A DNA stretch of 53,906 nucleotides from Nocardia wallacei (GTDB lineage: Bacteria; Actinomycetota; Actinomycetes; Mycobacteriales; Mycobacteriaceae): positions 1 to 53,906 of the forward strand of contig NZ_JARWQD010000373.1 in the NCBI RefSeq assembly GCF_029869545.1, given 5' to 3'. Positions within the stretch are counted from its first letter, which is position 1. Each line of letters begins with the position of its first letter. Of this stretch, positions 1-7,413 are shown one piece after another. The position numbers and the translations under genes were made by a program. The notes under the pieces are model-generated. The model worked only from the letters and a program-made list of their open reading frames with translations, had not been told where the DNA came from and searched no databases.

Positions 1-75
1 GCCACGCCCGCCCCTGGCGGCCCCGGTCCCCCCCCCGCCCCCGGTCTGCCGGGGCCGGGCCCCGCCGCCCACGCG
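1..75. other. C/G low-complexity edge sequence
   Basis: The first 75 bases are almost only C and G, with a run of nine C's, and read as Pro/Gly/Ala in the frame of the oxidoreductase. Related enzymes have no such stretch before the GRVTVQTLH strand. The most likely explanation is poor sequence or misassembly at a contig end. Confidence 0.55.
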
Positions 76-876
76 CGGGGGCGCGTCACCGTGCAGACCC
101 TGCACGAGGTCACCGACGTCGAACGCGGCGCCGACGGCCGCTGGATCGTGCACGTGAACCGGATCGACACGGCGGGCACGGTGCTGGAAAACAAGATCAT
201 CACCACCGGCACGCTGATCATGGCGGCCGGAAGCCTCAACACGACCCGCCTGCTGGTCCGGGCCGCCGCCACCGGCCGCATCCCCGACCTGCCCGACGGT
301 CTCGGGCAGGGCTGGGGCACCAATGCCGATCGCATCTACGTATGGCGAAGTCCCGCAGAGGATTTCGGCGCGGCGCAGGGCGGCCCGGTGGTTTACGGCA
401 GCCTGAACTGGGACGACCCGAATTCCGCCCACACGGTCATCCATGCCTCCATCCCACCGCTGCCGGTGGACTCGAGCGGCACCATGATGGTCGGATACGG
501 CGTGAGCGCCGGGCGCGGCGGCTTCGTCTACGATTCCGCCGCCGACGACGCGATCCTGCACTGGCCCTCCGACGGGGATGCCGACATCCAGGACAACCAC
601 ATCGGCCCCACCGTGCAGCGGATCGCGGGCCCGGGCACCGCGCTGATCGACACCAACGCGCTGTTCCCGTCCACCTGGCATCCCCTCGGCGGCGCCTGCA
701 TGGGAACGGTCTGCGACCTCGCGGGCCGGGTGCACGGCCAACGCGGCCTGTACGTCCTCGACGGCGCGCTGATGCCCGGTAACACCGCCGCCTGCAATCC
801 CTCGATGACCATCGCCGCGGTCGCCGAACGAGCGCTCGACCACATCGTCGCCCGAGACATCGGAACCGTCATCTGA
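1..876 (+). CDS. GMC oxidoreductase, cholesterol-oxidase-like, C-terminal part
   Basis: The 5' end lies outside the window. From about base 79 the frame reads like the second half of class I (non-covalent FAD) cholesterol oxidases: the GRVTVQTLHEV strand, the AAGSLNTTRLLVRA FAD-domain stretch, a GEGWG-like loop, then WHPLGGACMG with the active-site His and CNPSMTIAAVAERA with the active-site Asn. The family oxidises 3-beta-hydroxysteroids and often isomerises them to 3-keto-4-enes. A GTG at 91 is an internal codon, not a credible start, because homology continues upstream of it. Where Streptomyces enzymes have the catalytic Glu (FAEIAPMP) this protein reads HASIPPLP, so the isomerising base seems to be missing. 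It sits close to an mce operon, the class of importer used for sterols in this group. Steroid oxidation is likely; the exact substrate is not certain. Confidence 0.85.
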   Translation, partial: ATPAPGGPGPPPAPGLPGPGPAAHARGRVTVQTLHEVTDVERGADGRWIVHVNRIDTAGTVLENKIITTGTLIMAAGSLNTTRLLVRAAATGRIPDLPDGLGQGWGTNADRIYVWRSPAEDFGAAQGGPVVYGSLNWDDPNSAHTVIHASIPPLPVDSSGTMMVGYGVSAGRGGFVYDSAADDAILHWPSDGDADIQDNHIGPTVQRIAGPGTALIDTNALFPSTWHPLGGACMGTVCDLAGRVHGQRGLYVLDGALMPGNTAACNPSMTIAAVAERALDHIVARDIGTVI

Positions 877-1061
877 CCGCGGGTCTGCTCACCCGGTATC
901 GCCGTGTGGTGCCCACGCGCTGGACGCCGAGAACCCCGGCGTCGCGCAGGTTGCGCGGCGGACCGGTGTAGTGGGCGCGCCGGAGTCGGCCTGGCCCGGG
1001 GCTATTGTCGAGGACGTGTGCTGCGGGAAGATGTGGGTCGGGTTGTAGAGGGGAGGTTGGT

Positions 1062-1673
1062 GTGGCGGTGACGAGCGGGCGGTCGGTGCGGGAGGTGCGG
1101 CGGCTGCAGACCCGGGAGCGGTTGCTGGGTGCGGCCGTATCCGAGTTCAAGCGGACCGGGATGGCCGAGGCGGACGTGCGCGCGATCGTGGCGGCGGCCG
1201 GGGTGGCGCACGGCACGTTCTTCTTCCATTTCCCCACCAAGGAGCATGTGCTGCTGGAATTGGAGAACCGCGAGGAGGAGCGGGTGGCCGCCCAGTTCGA
1301 GCGGTTCTCCGAAACCGGCCACGACCTGGCGTCGGCGCTGCGGGAAGCGGTGCGGCTGGTGCTGGATCTGGAGCGGCGGCTGGGTGAGGTGTTGTTCAAA
1401 GACCTGCTGGCGCTTCATTTCTCGCAGACACGGACCGCGGTCGAAGCGGAGGACAGCGAGCAGGCGCATCCCTTCATCGTGCTGGTGGGCCGCGAGTTCG
1501 CGCTGGCCCGGGAGCGCGGCGAGGTCGCCGACAGGGTCGACCCGATGAACAGCGCGGTGTTCTTCCTGCTGGGGTTGTACGCGCTGCTGATCACGATGAG
1601 CGCTCGGACCACGCGGGACGAGGTGATCGAGGACTACCTGGCGCGGACGCTGGACAGCGTCCGGCCGCATTGA
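1062..1673 (+). CDS. TetR-family transcriptional regulator
   Basis: A 203-aa regulator. The N-terminal helix-turn-helix is clear: TRERLLGAAVSEFKRTG, then VRAIVAAAGVAHGTFFFHFPTKEHVLLEL, the usual TetR recognition helix and FxxKxxLL motif. The C-terminal ligand domain is all-helical and unassigned. The frame is open back to 1005, but GTG 1062 is chosen because a GGAGG lies six bases before it and the HTH then begins at the usual distance. It follows the cholesterol-oxidase-like gene on the same strand after 185 bp and converges on the MCE lipoprotein gene. It is a candidate regulator of the oxidase or the neighbouring mce and NorQ/NorD operons; no direct evidence. Confidence 0.9.
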   Translation: MAVTSGRSVREVRRLQTRERLLGAAVSEFKRTGMAEADVRAIVAAAGVAHGTFFFHFPTKEHVLLELENREEERVAAQFERFSETGHDLASALREAVRLVLDLERRLGEVLFKDLLALHFSQTRTAVEAEDSEQAHPFIVLVGREFALARERGEVADRVDPMNSAVFFLLGLYALLITMSARTTRDEVIEDYLARTLDSVRPH

Positions 1674-1688
1674 GCCCGGACGCGAAGG

Positions 1689-1708
1689 GGGCCGATGGTC
1701 ATCGGCCC
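1689..1708. terminator. Hairpin between convergent genes
   Basis: Perfect 8-bp inverted repeat GGGCCGAT / ATCGGCCC around a 4-base loop, just after the TetR stop and overlapping the stop of the minus-strand MCE gene. No U tract. It could terminate transcription from both sides. Confidence 0.5.
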
Positions 1709-2802
1709 GGCCCGATCACCTTGTCGTGCAGCCGGTTCAGGGTGTAGGTCAGCGAGCCGATGAGGTTGGTCCAGTCCGTGGCGTCGGGCGGCCTGGCCCC
1801 GGAATCGGCCGGGGTGTTCGGATCCGCGGTCGCGCCGATCGCGAGCTGGGCGATATCGATGTTCATGTGCGCGGACGACGCGTCGGTGCCCTTCAGGATG
1901 ATCGGAATGATCGAGATGAGCCCGTCGAGATTGGCGTCGGGGGTGTTCGAGGCGGTGTCGAGCCCGTCGGCGACCCTGTTCACCGACTCGATCAGGCTGC
2001 GGTCGTTGGTTCCCCGCACCGACGGGAACGCGGCGAGCTGCGCCGAGATCCGGTTCACCCGGCCGACGAGGTCGATGATGTTCCGGGTGTTGTCGCCGAT
2101 GATCTGCAGCGCCGGACCGGCCGACGCCATCGCGTCGGTCACGCTGTGCCGCTGCCCGGCCAGCGTCGCGCTCAGATCGCCTGTGGTCGTGAGGATCTCA
2201 CGGATTCGGTCGGAGCGGGCCGCGATGCCGTTCACCAGGTCCCGGGTCTCGCGGATCATGTCGGCCAACCGGTCGCCGCGGCCGCCGACGGTCTCACCGA
2301 GGCGGTTGGCCAGGCTCGTCATGCTTTCGATGGCGCCGCCGCCGACCAGCAGCGCGGCCCGGGTGAGCACCTCCTCCACGGTCGCCGCCGCGGAGGTCGA
2401 CGCCAGCGGAATGCTCGCGCCGTCACCGAGATTCGGAGCACCGGAATCCGGCGTGGCCGGGGGTGTGAGCCCGACGAAGACGTCACCCATCGGGGTGGCC
2501 GAGCGCAGTTCGGCGGTGGTGCCCGCGGGCAGCCGCACGCCGGAGCGGATGCGCAGCGAGACCACGGCCCTGTAGTTCTCGGCCCGCATCGATTCGACCT
2601 GTCCGACGTCGGCGCCGTTGAGGCGGACCTTCGCCTCGGCGGGCAGATTGAGCGCGTCGACGAAGGTGGCCGTCACCGTGTAACCCTCGACGCCCGGCGC
2701 CGGGAGCGGCAGGCGGTCCAGGCTCACCGAGCATCCGGTGGCCGACAGGACCACCACCGCGGCGACCCACGAAAGGCGCTGTCGTCGTCCGGAACTCGGC
2801 AT
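1699..2802 (-). CDS. Orphan MCE-family lipoprotein (MceE-like)
   Basis: A 367-aa protein with a lipoprotein signal: basic start, hydrophobic stretch, lipobox SATGC. The MCE/MlaD domain follows (about residues 40-120, with VRLNGADVGQVESM and RLPAGTTAELRSATPMGDVFVGL), then a long helical region as in actinobacterial Mce proteins. The N-terminus after the Cys (SVSLDRLPLPAPGVEGYTV) resembles MceE in the neighbouring operon. MCE proteins form hexameric tunnels that carry lipids or sterols from the outer envelope to YrbE permeases. This is a seventh MCE gene, last in the NorQ/NorD operon. Its ATG overlaps the stop of the upstream gene (TAATG), so translation is probably coupled. It may replace MceE in the complex or serve the unknown membrane proteins. 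Confidence 0.9.
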   Translation of the reverse strand: MPSSGRRQRLSWVAAVVVLSATGCSVSLDRLPLPAPGVEGYTVTATFVDALNLPAEAKVRLNGADVGQVESMRAENYRAVVSLRIRSGVRLPAGTTAELRSATPMGDVFVGLTPPATPDSGAPNLGDGASIPLASTSAAATVEEVLTRAALLVGGGAIESMTSLANRLGETVGGRGDRLADMIRETRDLVNGIAARSDRIREILTTTGDLSATLAGQRHSVTDAMASAGPALQIIGDNTRNIIDLVGRVNRISAQLAAFPSVRGTNDRSLIESVNRVADGLDTASNTPDANLDGLISIIPIILKGTDASSAHMNIDIAQLAIGATADPNTPADSGARPPDATDWTNLIGSLTYTLNRLHDKVIGPGR

Positions 2803-3215
2803 TACTCGCTCTCTGCTGTCCGGGCGGCGTTGCGGGCTTCGCGTTCGTCGTGGATGCGGACCAGTTCGCGGAATCCGAGCCGGTGGTATCGGGGTGTGGG
2901 CTGGGTGCCCCACGTGTCCTGCGCGGTGTCCTTGGCTTGCGCGCCTTCGGGCGATCCGAGGATCGGGTAGGGGACTTGGCATTCCAGGGTGTCGTCGGAG
3001 TATTGGTTCTTCAGCAGTTCGCTGCAGATCTGGGTGAGGCTCAGGGTGGGGTAGCCGTAGTAGACGGCCATGAAGGGCAGCGTGAACGCGCCCTCGAGGA
3101 CGAGCGCGACCAGACATATCAGGGTGGCTCGCTGAATCCATTTGTGCATGTTCGCGTAGTACGGCCGGGTCCCGGCCGGTAGCGCCCGGTCCGGTTCGGT
3201 GGGTGACGTCGTCAT
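2802..3215 (-). CDS. Unrecognised 137-aa single-pass membrane protein
   Basis: I do not recognise this family. The start ATG has a good GAGGAG site seven bases upstream. A short cytoplasmic-looking N-terminus with YYANMHKWIQRA precedes one membrane helix (about residues 31-52, LICLVALVLEGAFTLPFMAV), then a hydrophilic segment with two Cys (LTQICSELLK and DTLECQVPYP) and a charged C-terminus (RELVRIHDEREARNA). The two Cys are consistent with an extracytoplasmic disulfide. It is 23 bp after the 5-TM protein and overlaps the orphan MCE gene by one base. The operon context suggests it is an accessory subunit of the 5-TM protein. Confidence 0.8.
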   Translation of the reverse strand: MTTSPTEPDRALPAGTRPYYANMHKWIQRATLICLVALVLEGAFTLPFMAVYYGYPTLSLTQICSELLKNQYSDDTLECQVPYPILGSPEGAQAKDTAQDTWGTQPTPRYHRLGFRELVRIHDEREARNAARTAESE

Positions 3216-3238
3216 GGCGGTGCTCCTCGCAAAGGTGT

Positions 3239-3913
3239 TCAGTCGGTGAAGATTTCGCGGTTGACCGTGTGCAGGTAGGGGATCGCGAGGAAGGGGCTGA
3301 TGTAGAAGATGTCGTAGAGCCACCAGCCGATGACCGGGAACACGGTGCCCGCGAACCGGACATCGGCGTACATCGTCATGTTCAGCACATACGCGCACCA
3401 GATCACCACGCCCATCCAGCAGGTGATGATCATCCACTGCTGGCCCCACCGCTTCATCTGCAGGAAGCCGATGGCGGCGGCGACCCGCATCGAGAACACG
3501 GTGAGGATCAGCCCGATCACATACGATTTCTCGCCGGGCCCCGCGGCGCCGCCGACCCACATCTCGTTGAAGTGCCAGTAGTAGCCGCCGTCGAACATGT
3601 TGCCCCACCCGACCAGTAGCACGCGGCTGAGCAGGGTGTGGTTGCCGATCATGTCCATGGCCCAGCCGAGGCTGTTGAGGCAACCGTCGATGAGCACCAG
3701 GTAGCCGAGCAGCGTCACGATCATCGGCCGCACCGACAGCCCGGCGCGCAGCGCGCGGCGTTGCAGCCACACCCCGCGCAGGAAGATCGGCAGACCGATG
3801 AGCCCGGGAGCCCACATGCCCATGAGCGCGGCACCGGCGATCATCCATTTGTCGGCGTGGCGCTGCGCGGTGCGCGATTGTTCGTCGTGGTCCTCGAGCC
3901 CGACCGGGTTCAC
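3239..3913 (-). CDS. Unrecognised 224-aa multi-pass membrane protein (possible metal enzyme)
   Basis: About five membrane helices: WMIAGAALMGMWAPGLIGL, MIVTLLGYLVLIDGCLNSLG, SYVIGLILTVFSMRVAAAIG, WMIITCWMGVVIWCAYVLN and VFPVIGWWLYDIFYISPFLA. Polar residues sit in or near the membrane: Asp in LIDGCLNS, the run MFDGGYYWHFNEMW, and a C-terminal LHTVNREIFTD. I cannot assign a family; it has neither clear AmoA/PmoA motifs nor a clear NorB core, and any likeness to AveC-like spirocyclases is only in topology. The start used is a GTG at 3913 that forms a GTGA overlap with the 42-aa gene; another GTG lies nine bases upstream. The NorQ/NorD genes directly upstream suggest it needs cofactor insertion or remodelling, so a membrane oxygenase or oxidase is a fair guess. 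Confidence 0.8.
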   Translation of the reverse strand: MNPVGLEDHDEQSRTAQRHADKWMIAGAALMGMWAPGLIGLPIFLRGVWLQRRALRAGLSVRPMIVTLLGYLVLIDGCLNSLGWAMDMIGNHTLLSRVLLVGWGNMFDGGYYWHFNEMWVGGAAGPGEKSYVIGLILTVFSMRVAAAIGFLQMKRWGQQWMIITCWMGVVIWCAYVLNMTMYADVRFAGTVFPVIGWWLYDIFYISPFLAIPYLHTVNREIFTD

Positions 3914-4038
3914 CGGTCCCACCAGCCTCGGGCGAAGGACATGTAGAGCTGGATCAGGAACATCGTCAGCAGATAGCCGTAGATGACGACCTGCAGCACG
4001 ATGAGTGCCCGTTTCCTGTCGCGTTCTTGGTGGTCCAT
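3910..4038 (-). CDS. 42-aa single-pass membrane peptide
   Basis: A micro-ORF: MDHQERDRKRAL, then one helix with IVLQVVIYGYLLTMFLIQLY, then SFARGWWDR and stop. It starts 19 bp after the NorQ-like gene and ends in a GTGA overlap with the 5-TM protein gene, so the spacing is that of a translated operon member. The charged N-terminus and Trp-Trp-Asp-Arg end predict an N-in topology. Small single-pass subunits are common in respiratory oxidases and membrane oxygenases. No family recognised. Confidence 0.75.
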   Translation of the reverse strand: MDHQERDRKRALIVLQVVIYGYLLTMFLIQLYMSFARGWWDR

Positions 4039-4057
4039 GGCGGGGCCCTTTCTCGAC

Positions 4058-4849
4058 TCAGGGGGCGTCGGTGGTCAGCAGGGCGGCCGCGGCGACCTCG
4101 CGCAGGCCGTCGGTGATCGCTCCGTCGGTGCTCAGCGGGGCCAGGACGCAGGCCTCGGCGGCCTCCAGCTCCGCGGCTCCGGCCGCGATGAGGTGCGCGG
4201 CGGTCACCAGGACGCGGGTCGAGGGCGGCTCGAAGTGAAAGACCGCGTCGGCGGTGCGGATGGCGTTGGCGCACCGGACGAGTCGCCGCGCGGTGGCCGA
4301 GGCGACCCCGGTCTCGGCGATGATCACCTCCGCTTCCCGATCGGGCGGCAGGTAGCTCATGGCGATCGTGACGAATCGTTGCCGCAGCGACGGCTTGAGC
4401 TCCTTCAGCGAGCTGCGATACGCCGGGTTGTAGGAGCAGACCAGCATGAATGTCTCCGGCGCGGCGACGACCTCGCCCGCGCGGTCCAGATAGAGCGCCC
4501 GGCGGTGATCGGTCAGCGAGTGGAGGATGGCCAGGGAGTCGTGCCGGGCCTCCACGATCTCGTCGAGGTAGCAGATCGCCCCGGTCTTGACCGCGCGGGT
4601 CAGCGGGCCGTCGGTCCAGGCGATGTCGCCACCGGTGACCATGAAGCGCCCGACGAGGTCGGAGCTGGTCAGATCGTCGTGACAGCTGATGGTCACGACG
4701 GACCGCCCCAGCAGCTCACCCATATGCTCGACGAACCGCGTCTTACCGCATCCGGTGGGCCCGGTGAGCATGACCGGAATGCGTTGGCGGAACGCTCTTT
4801 CGAACAGCTGCGGCTCATCGCCGCCCGCACAGTAGACAGCTCCGGCCAT
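4058..4849 (-). CDS. norQ: NorQ/CbbQ-type MoxR AAA+ ATPase
   Basis: A 263-aa AAA+ protein. Walker A is GPTGCGKT (about residue 40), Walker B is ICYLDEI (about residues 102-108), followed by the family marker CSYNPAYRSSLKELKPSLRQRF. This pattern is typical of the CbbQ/NirQ/NorQ/GpvN branch of MoxR ATPases. They work with a VWA partner (NorD or CbbO) to activate or load metal into enzymes such as nitric oxide reductase or Rubisco. The VWA partner is the next gene upstream, 20 bp away. No norB, norC or Rubisco gene is present in the window, so the client is presumably the 5-TM protein downstream. Family assignment is firm; the gene symbol only states the family. Confidence 0.92.
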   Translation of the reverse strand: MAGAVYCAGGDEPQLFERAFRQRIPVMLTGPTGCGKTRFVEHMGELLGRSVVTISCHDDLTSSDLVGRFMVTGGDIAWTDGPLTRAVKTGAICYLDEIVEARHDSLAILHSLTDHRRALYLDRAGEVVAAPETFMLVCSYNPAYRSSLKELKPSLRQRFVTIAMSYLPPDREAEVIIAETGVASATARRLVRCANAIRTADAVFHFEPPSTRVLVTAAHLIAAGAAELEAAEACVLAPLSTDGAITDGLREVAAAALLTTDAP

Positions 4850-4869
4850 GACTCACCCCCGTGCGGTTC

Positions 4870-6390
4870 TCATGCGGCGACCAGTCGTCGGTGCACGTGG
4901 GCCAGCACCTGCGGCAGCTGGTCCACGCGCCGGATACGTCGGCTGCGCCGCGGTCCGAAGACCTCCGGCAGCGGATCGACACGCGCCGGTCCGACGCCGA
5001 TGTAGTAGGCCGACACCCCGGCCTCGTCGGCCTCCGCCACGGCGTGCGCCGCGTCGGCCCAGGCGTAGCGGCCTTCGTACCCCTCGTCGGAGATCAGGCC
5101 GTCGCCGATCACGACGAGCAGCCGACGGTGCGCCGGCTGCGCCAGCAACCGGCTGGTCAGATGCCGCAGTGGGGCACCGAGCCGGGTGTATCCGCCGGTG
5201 GTCAGGCCCTGCTCGCCCGGCGGCAGCAGGCGCGGATCGTCGAAGTCCTTGAGGCAGCGCACATCTACGTGATGTCGGGTGTTGCCGGAGAACACGAATA
5301 TCCCGTGCCGCTCGCGAGCGCGGGCCATCGCATGCGACAGCGCATCGGCGCAGGCCAGTTCCAGCCGGAAGACACGGCCGCCGTGCACGCCCAGCGAGGC
5401 ACTGCCGTCCAGCAGTAGCGCGGTCACCACATCGCGGCCGCGCGGTGCCAGGTCACGGAAGATGCGTGGCTGGGCCGCCGCCCCGAGCACCGAGTCCAGG
5501 TAGTAGCCGACGTACCGATCGACGTCGAGGTCGGCACCGTCTTCGAGCCGACCGGCCATCGCCCGGTCGGTATCCCGCTCGAACCACCGGAGCAGGTCGG
5601 GGGAGACGGGCCCGGTGCGGTGGGTGCGCCCGGTGGCGGCGCGTTCCAGCACCGCGACGTGACCGGGCAGGAAGCGTGCCGTCCAGGCATTCCACTCCGG
5701 ATAGGGGATGCCGGGGCGCCGCTCCGGTGTCGCGTCGTCGTCCTGCGGCCGGCTCGGCGGCGGCAGGTTCGGGTTGGGCACGCCGCCGTCACCGCCCACC
5801 GGCACCGAGTGCGGCCGCGGGAGCCGCTTGTGCCGCGTGGTCCACGGCATCCGGCCGTACCGGCGCCGCAGCGCACCGGTCAGGCTTGTCGGTGTCGTGT
5901 ATGCCACCGGCAATCGACCCAGCAGCGGATGCACGTCCAGCGGGCCGCGTCGCGCGGCGAGGGCGATCGCCCGGTTGAGGATCTCCGCGCCGTCGGTGTC
6001 GGCGGGCGCGACCTCCAGATCGGGTAGCACCCTGCGCATTTCGCCGAGCAGCCCGGGCCAGCGCGACGCGATCCAGCCGAGCGCGACGCTGGCCTCGACG
6101 CACACCAGCGCCCGCAGCTCGCGGGCCGACAGGTCGCCGATGCGGTAACCGGCGACCCGTTCCTTCGAGGGTGCGCACTGCAGCGCCACACCGCAGGTCA
6201 CGGTCCGGCGGGTCCAGTCCCGCGCCGCCCACGGGTGCGGGACGTACACGAAATCCAGTGCGGCACTGAGGCCGAACCCACGCCGCTGCCCGGTGACCAG
6301 CCGCGCGCCCGCACGTCGGCCGTCGCTGAGCGACACGGCGGTCACCGCGCAACTGCGCTCGACGGCCGCCGCGTCCGAGGGCCCACTCAT
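4870..6390 (-). CDS. norD: NorD/CbbO-type VWA-domain protein
   Basis: A 506-aa protein. The first 200 residues are variable; a Pro/Asp-rich linker covers about 200-225. The YPEWN motif (230-234) and the GADLDVDRYV segment (285-294) are NorD hallmarks. The C-terminal VWA domain begins at about 320 with an intact MIDAS motif DGSAS (328-332), then VFSGNTRHHVDVRCLKDFDD, a GGYTRLGAPLRH threonine and VVIGDGLISDEGYEG. Such proteins dock NorQ-type AAA+ rings onto their client enzyme through a metal-bridged acidic residue. It lies between the 34-aa peptide (30 bp) and NorQ (20 bp) in one operon. Confidence 0.92.
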   Translation of the reverse strand: MSGPSDAAAVERSCAVTAVSLSDGRRAGARLVTGQRRGFGLSAALDFVYVPHPWAARDWTRRTVTCGVALQCAPSKERVAGYRIGDLSARELRALVCVEASVALGWIASRWPGLLGEMRRVLPDLEVAPADTDGAEILNRAIALAARRGPLDVHPLLGRLPVAYTTPTSLTGALRRRYGRMPWTTRHKRLPRPHSVPVGGDGGVPNPNLPPPSRPQDDDATPERRPGIPYPEWNAWTARFLPGHVAVLERAATGRTHRTGPVSPDLLRWFERDTDRAMAGRLEDGADLDVDRYVGYYLDSVLGAAAQPRIFRDLAPRGRDVVTALLLDGSASLGVHGGRVFRLELACADALSHAMARARERHGIFVFSGNTRHHVDVRCLKDFDDPRLLPPGEQGLTTGGYTRLGAPLRHLTSRLLAQPAHRRLLVVIGDGLISDEGYEGRYAWADAAHAVAEADEAGVSAYYIGVGPARVDPLPEVFGPRRSRRIRRVDQLPQVLAHVHRRLVAA

Positions 6391-6420
6391 CGCGGACCCC
6401 CGCCGCGGGCGCTGCCGCGC

Positions 6421-6525
6421 TCAGAACGTGCCGAGCCGCTCGAACATCCAGTACCAGAACGCGATGACCAACCCGGTGCCGCCGTACGCCGCCAGATATC
6501 GGACACCCTCCCAGACCCACAGCAT
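6421..6525 (-). CDS. 34-aa single-pass membrane peptide
   Basis: The frame is open to 6627, but the ATG at 6525 has a clear AAAGAGG seven bases before it, giving a 34-residue peptide: MLWVWEGVRYLA, a hydrophobic core with YGGTGLVIAFWYWMF, and ERLGTF. A longer version from an ATG at 6600 (MTDYDSSSRK...) is possible but has no ribosome site. It is the first gene of the NorD/NorQ operon. Together with the 42-aa peptide it makes two micro-membrane proteins in the same operon, as in multi-subunit membrane enzymes. Function unknown. Confidence 0.6.
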   Translation of the reverse strand: MLWVWEGVRYLAAYGGTGLVIAFWYWMFERLGTF

Positions 6526-6589
6526 GATCGGACCTCTTTCGTGCGGGACAGCGACATCGGACGGGCGGAGCTTCCTGCTCGAGCTGTCA

Positions 6590-6717
6590 TAGTCAGTCAT
6601 TGCAGATGACTCACTGACTAAAGTCAATATATTGACAGAAGGAGTGCGCGCTGAATTGACCTATGAGCTGGTGTGATTCGCACGGAGTCTGAGAAAAATA
6701 CTGATCACAGTCAGTCA
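6590..6717 (-). promoter_or_regulatory. Palindrome-rich control region of the NorD/NorQ operon
   Basis: The 267 bp between mam and the 34-aa gene is unusually AT-rich and holds several symmetric elements: TAGTCAGT (6590-6597) facing ACTGACTA (6613-6620); a perfect 14-bp palindrome GTCAATATATTGAC (6623-6636); and a further AGTCAGTCA (6709-6717) identical to 6591-6599. On the minus strand the palindrome supplies both TATATT and TTGACT, so it probably overlaps a promoter. It marks the NorD/NorQ genes as a separately regulated unit, not just the tail of the mce operon. Regulator unknown. Confidence 0.6.
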
Positions 6718-6792
6718 AATCACCGACGCCGTACCGCGCGCCCGACTCCGACGACGGTCGAGCGCGGCGCGCCCAGGGATCCTCGGCGCCGT

Positions 6793-7383
6793 TCACTTCG
6801 TCGGCAGGGCGTTCTGCAACCCGCCCACGTCGGTGATCTTCCACCCGGCGTTGCGGTCGATGGTGAGGGCATAGGTGACGGTGGTCTGTGCGCCGTCGGG
6901 GGTTTGCGCGCTGGTCGAATTCACGTTGAGGTACGCGTTGACCTTGTAGATGCCGCCGGATTCGGAGGTGACCGCCGCCGAGAGCGGGGTCGCCTTCGAG
7001 GTCCACTGCAGGGGCAGCAGGATCTGCTCGAGTTGTGGGGCGGTGGCATCGAACTTCGCGGAGAGCTGGGCTGTGGTGCCGGATTGCAGGCGGGCGATCC
7101 ATGCCTTGACGTCGTGGAAGTCGATGGTGGAGGCGCCGACCGCGTAGTCGGTCGCGATCTGCTCGGCGTGCCGGGCGTCGGCCGCGCGGGCGTCGCGGTC
7201 GGCGAGGTCCGAGCGCGCCGACCAGTAGAGCGCCGCGAAAACCACTGTGGCGACCAGGAGTCCGGCGATCGCGAGGGCGGTCGGTACCGTCGACAGCCGG
7301 ATCGACAGGGTGCGCGGGGACTTGTACCCGGTGGCGGGCGTGTCCTCGGTGCCGGTGGAGTCTTCGTGTGTTGCTGTGGTCAT
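6793..7383 (-). CDS. Mce-associated membrane protein (Mam/Mas type)
   Basis: A 196-aa protein, last in the mce operon, 30 bp after mceF. A cytoplasmic N-terminus of about 30 residues is followed by one helix (VPTALAIAGLLVATVVFAAL) and an extracytoplasmic domain with the usual mam features: a coiled stretch (SARSDLADRDARAADARHAEQ), VKAWIARLQSGTTAQL, and a C-terminal beta part ending in VTYALTIDRNAGWKITDVGG. Mas/Mam proteins stabilise or assemble Mce complexes. Most mce4 loci have two; only one is seen here. Confidence 0.88.
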   Translation of the reverse strand: MTTATHEDSTGTEDTPATGYKSPRTLSIRLSTVPTALAIAGLLVATVVFAALYWSARSDLADRDARAADARHAEQIATDYAVGASTIDFHDVKAWIARLQSGTTAQLSAKFDATAPQLEQILLPLQWTSKATPLSAAVTSESGGIYKVNAYLNVNSTSAQTPDGAQTTVTYALTIDRNAGWKITDVGGLQNALPTK

Positions 7384-7413
7384 GCTCTGTTCCTTGGCTG
7401 GTGGCGGTCCGGG

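Noticed and set aside
3239..3913. Identification of the 5-TM protein as AmoA/PmoA, NorB or AveC
   Set aside because: I looked for the copper-site His/Asp pattern of AMO/pMMO, the six His of NorB and the AveC DPxxNY pattern; none is convincing, so the family is left open.
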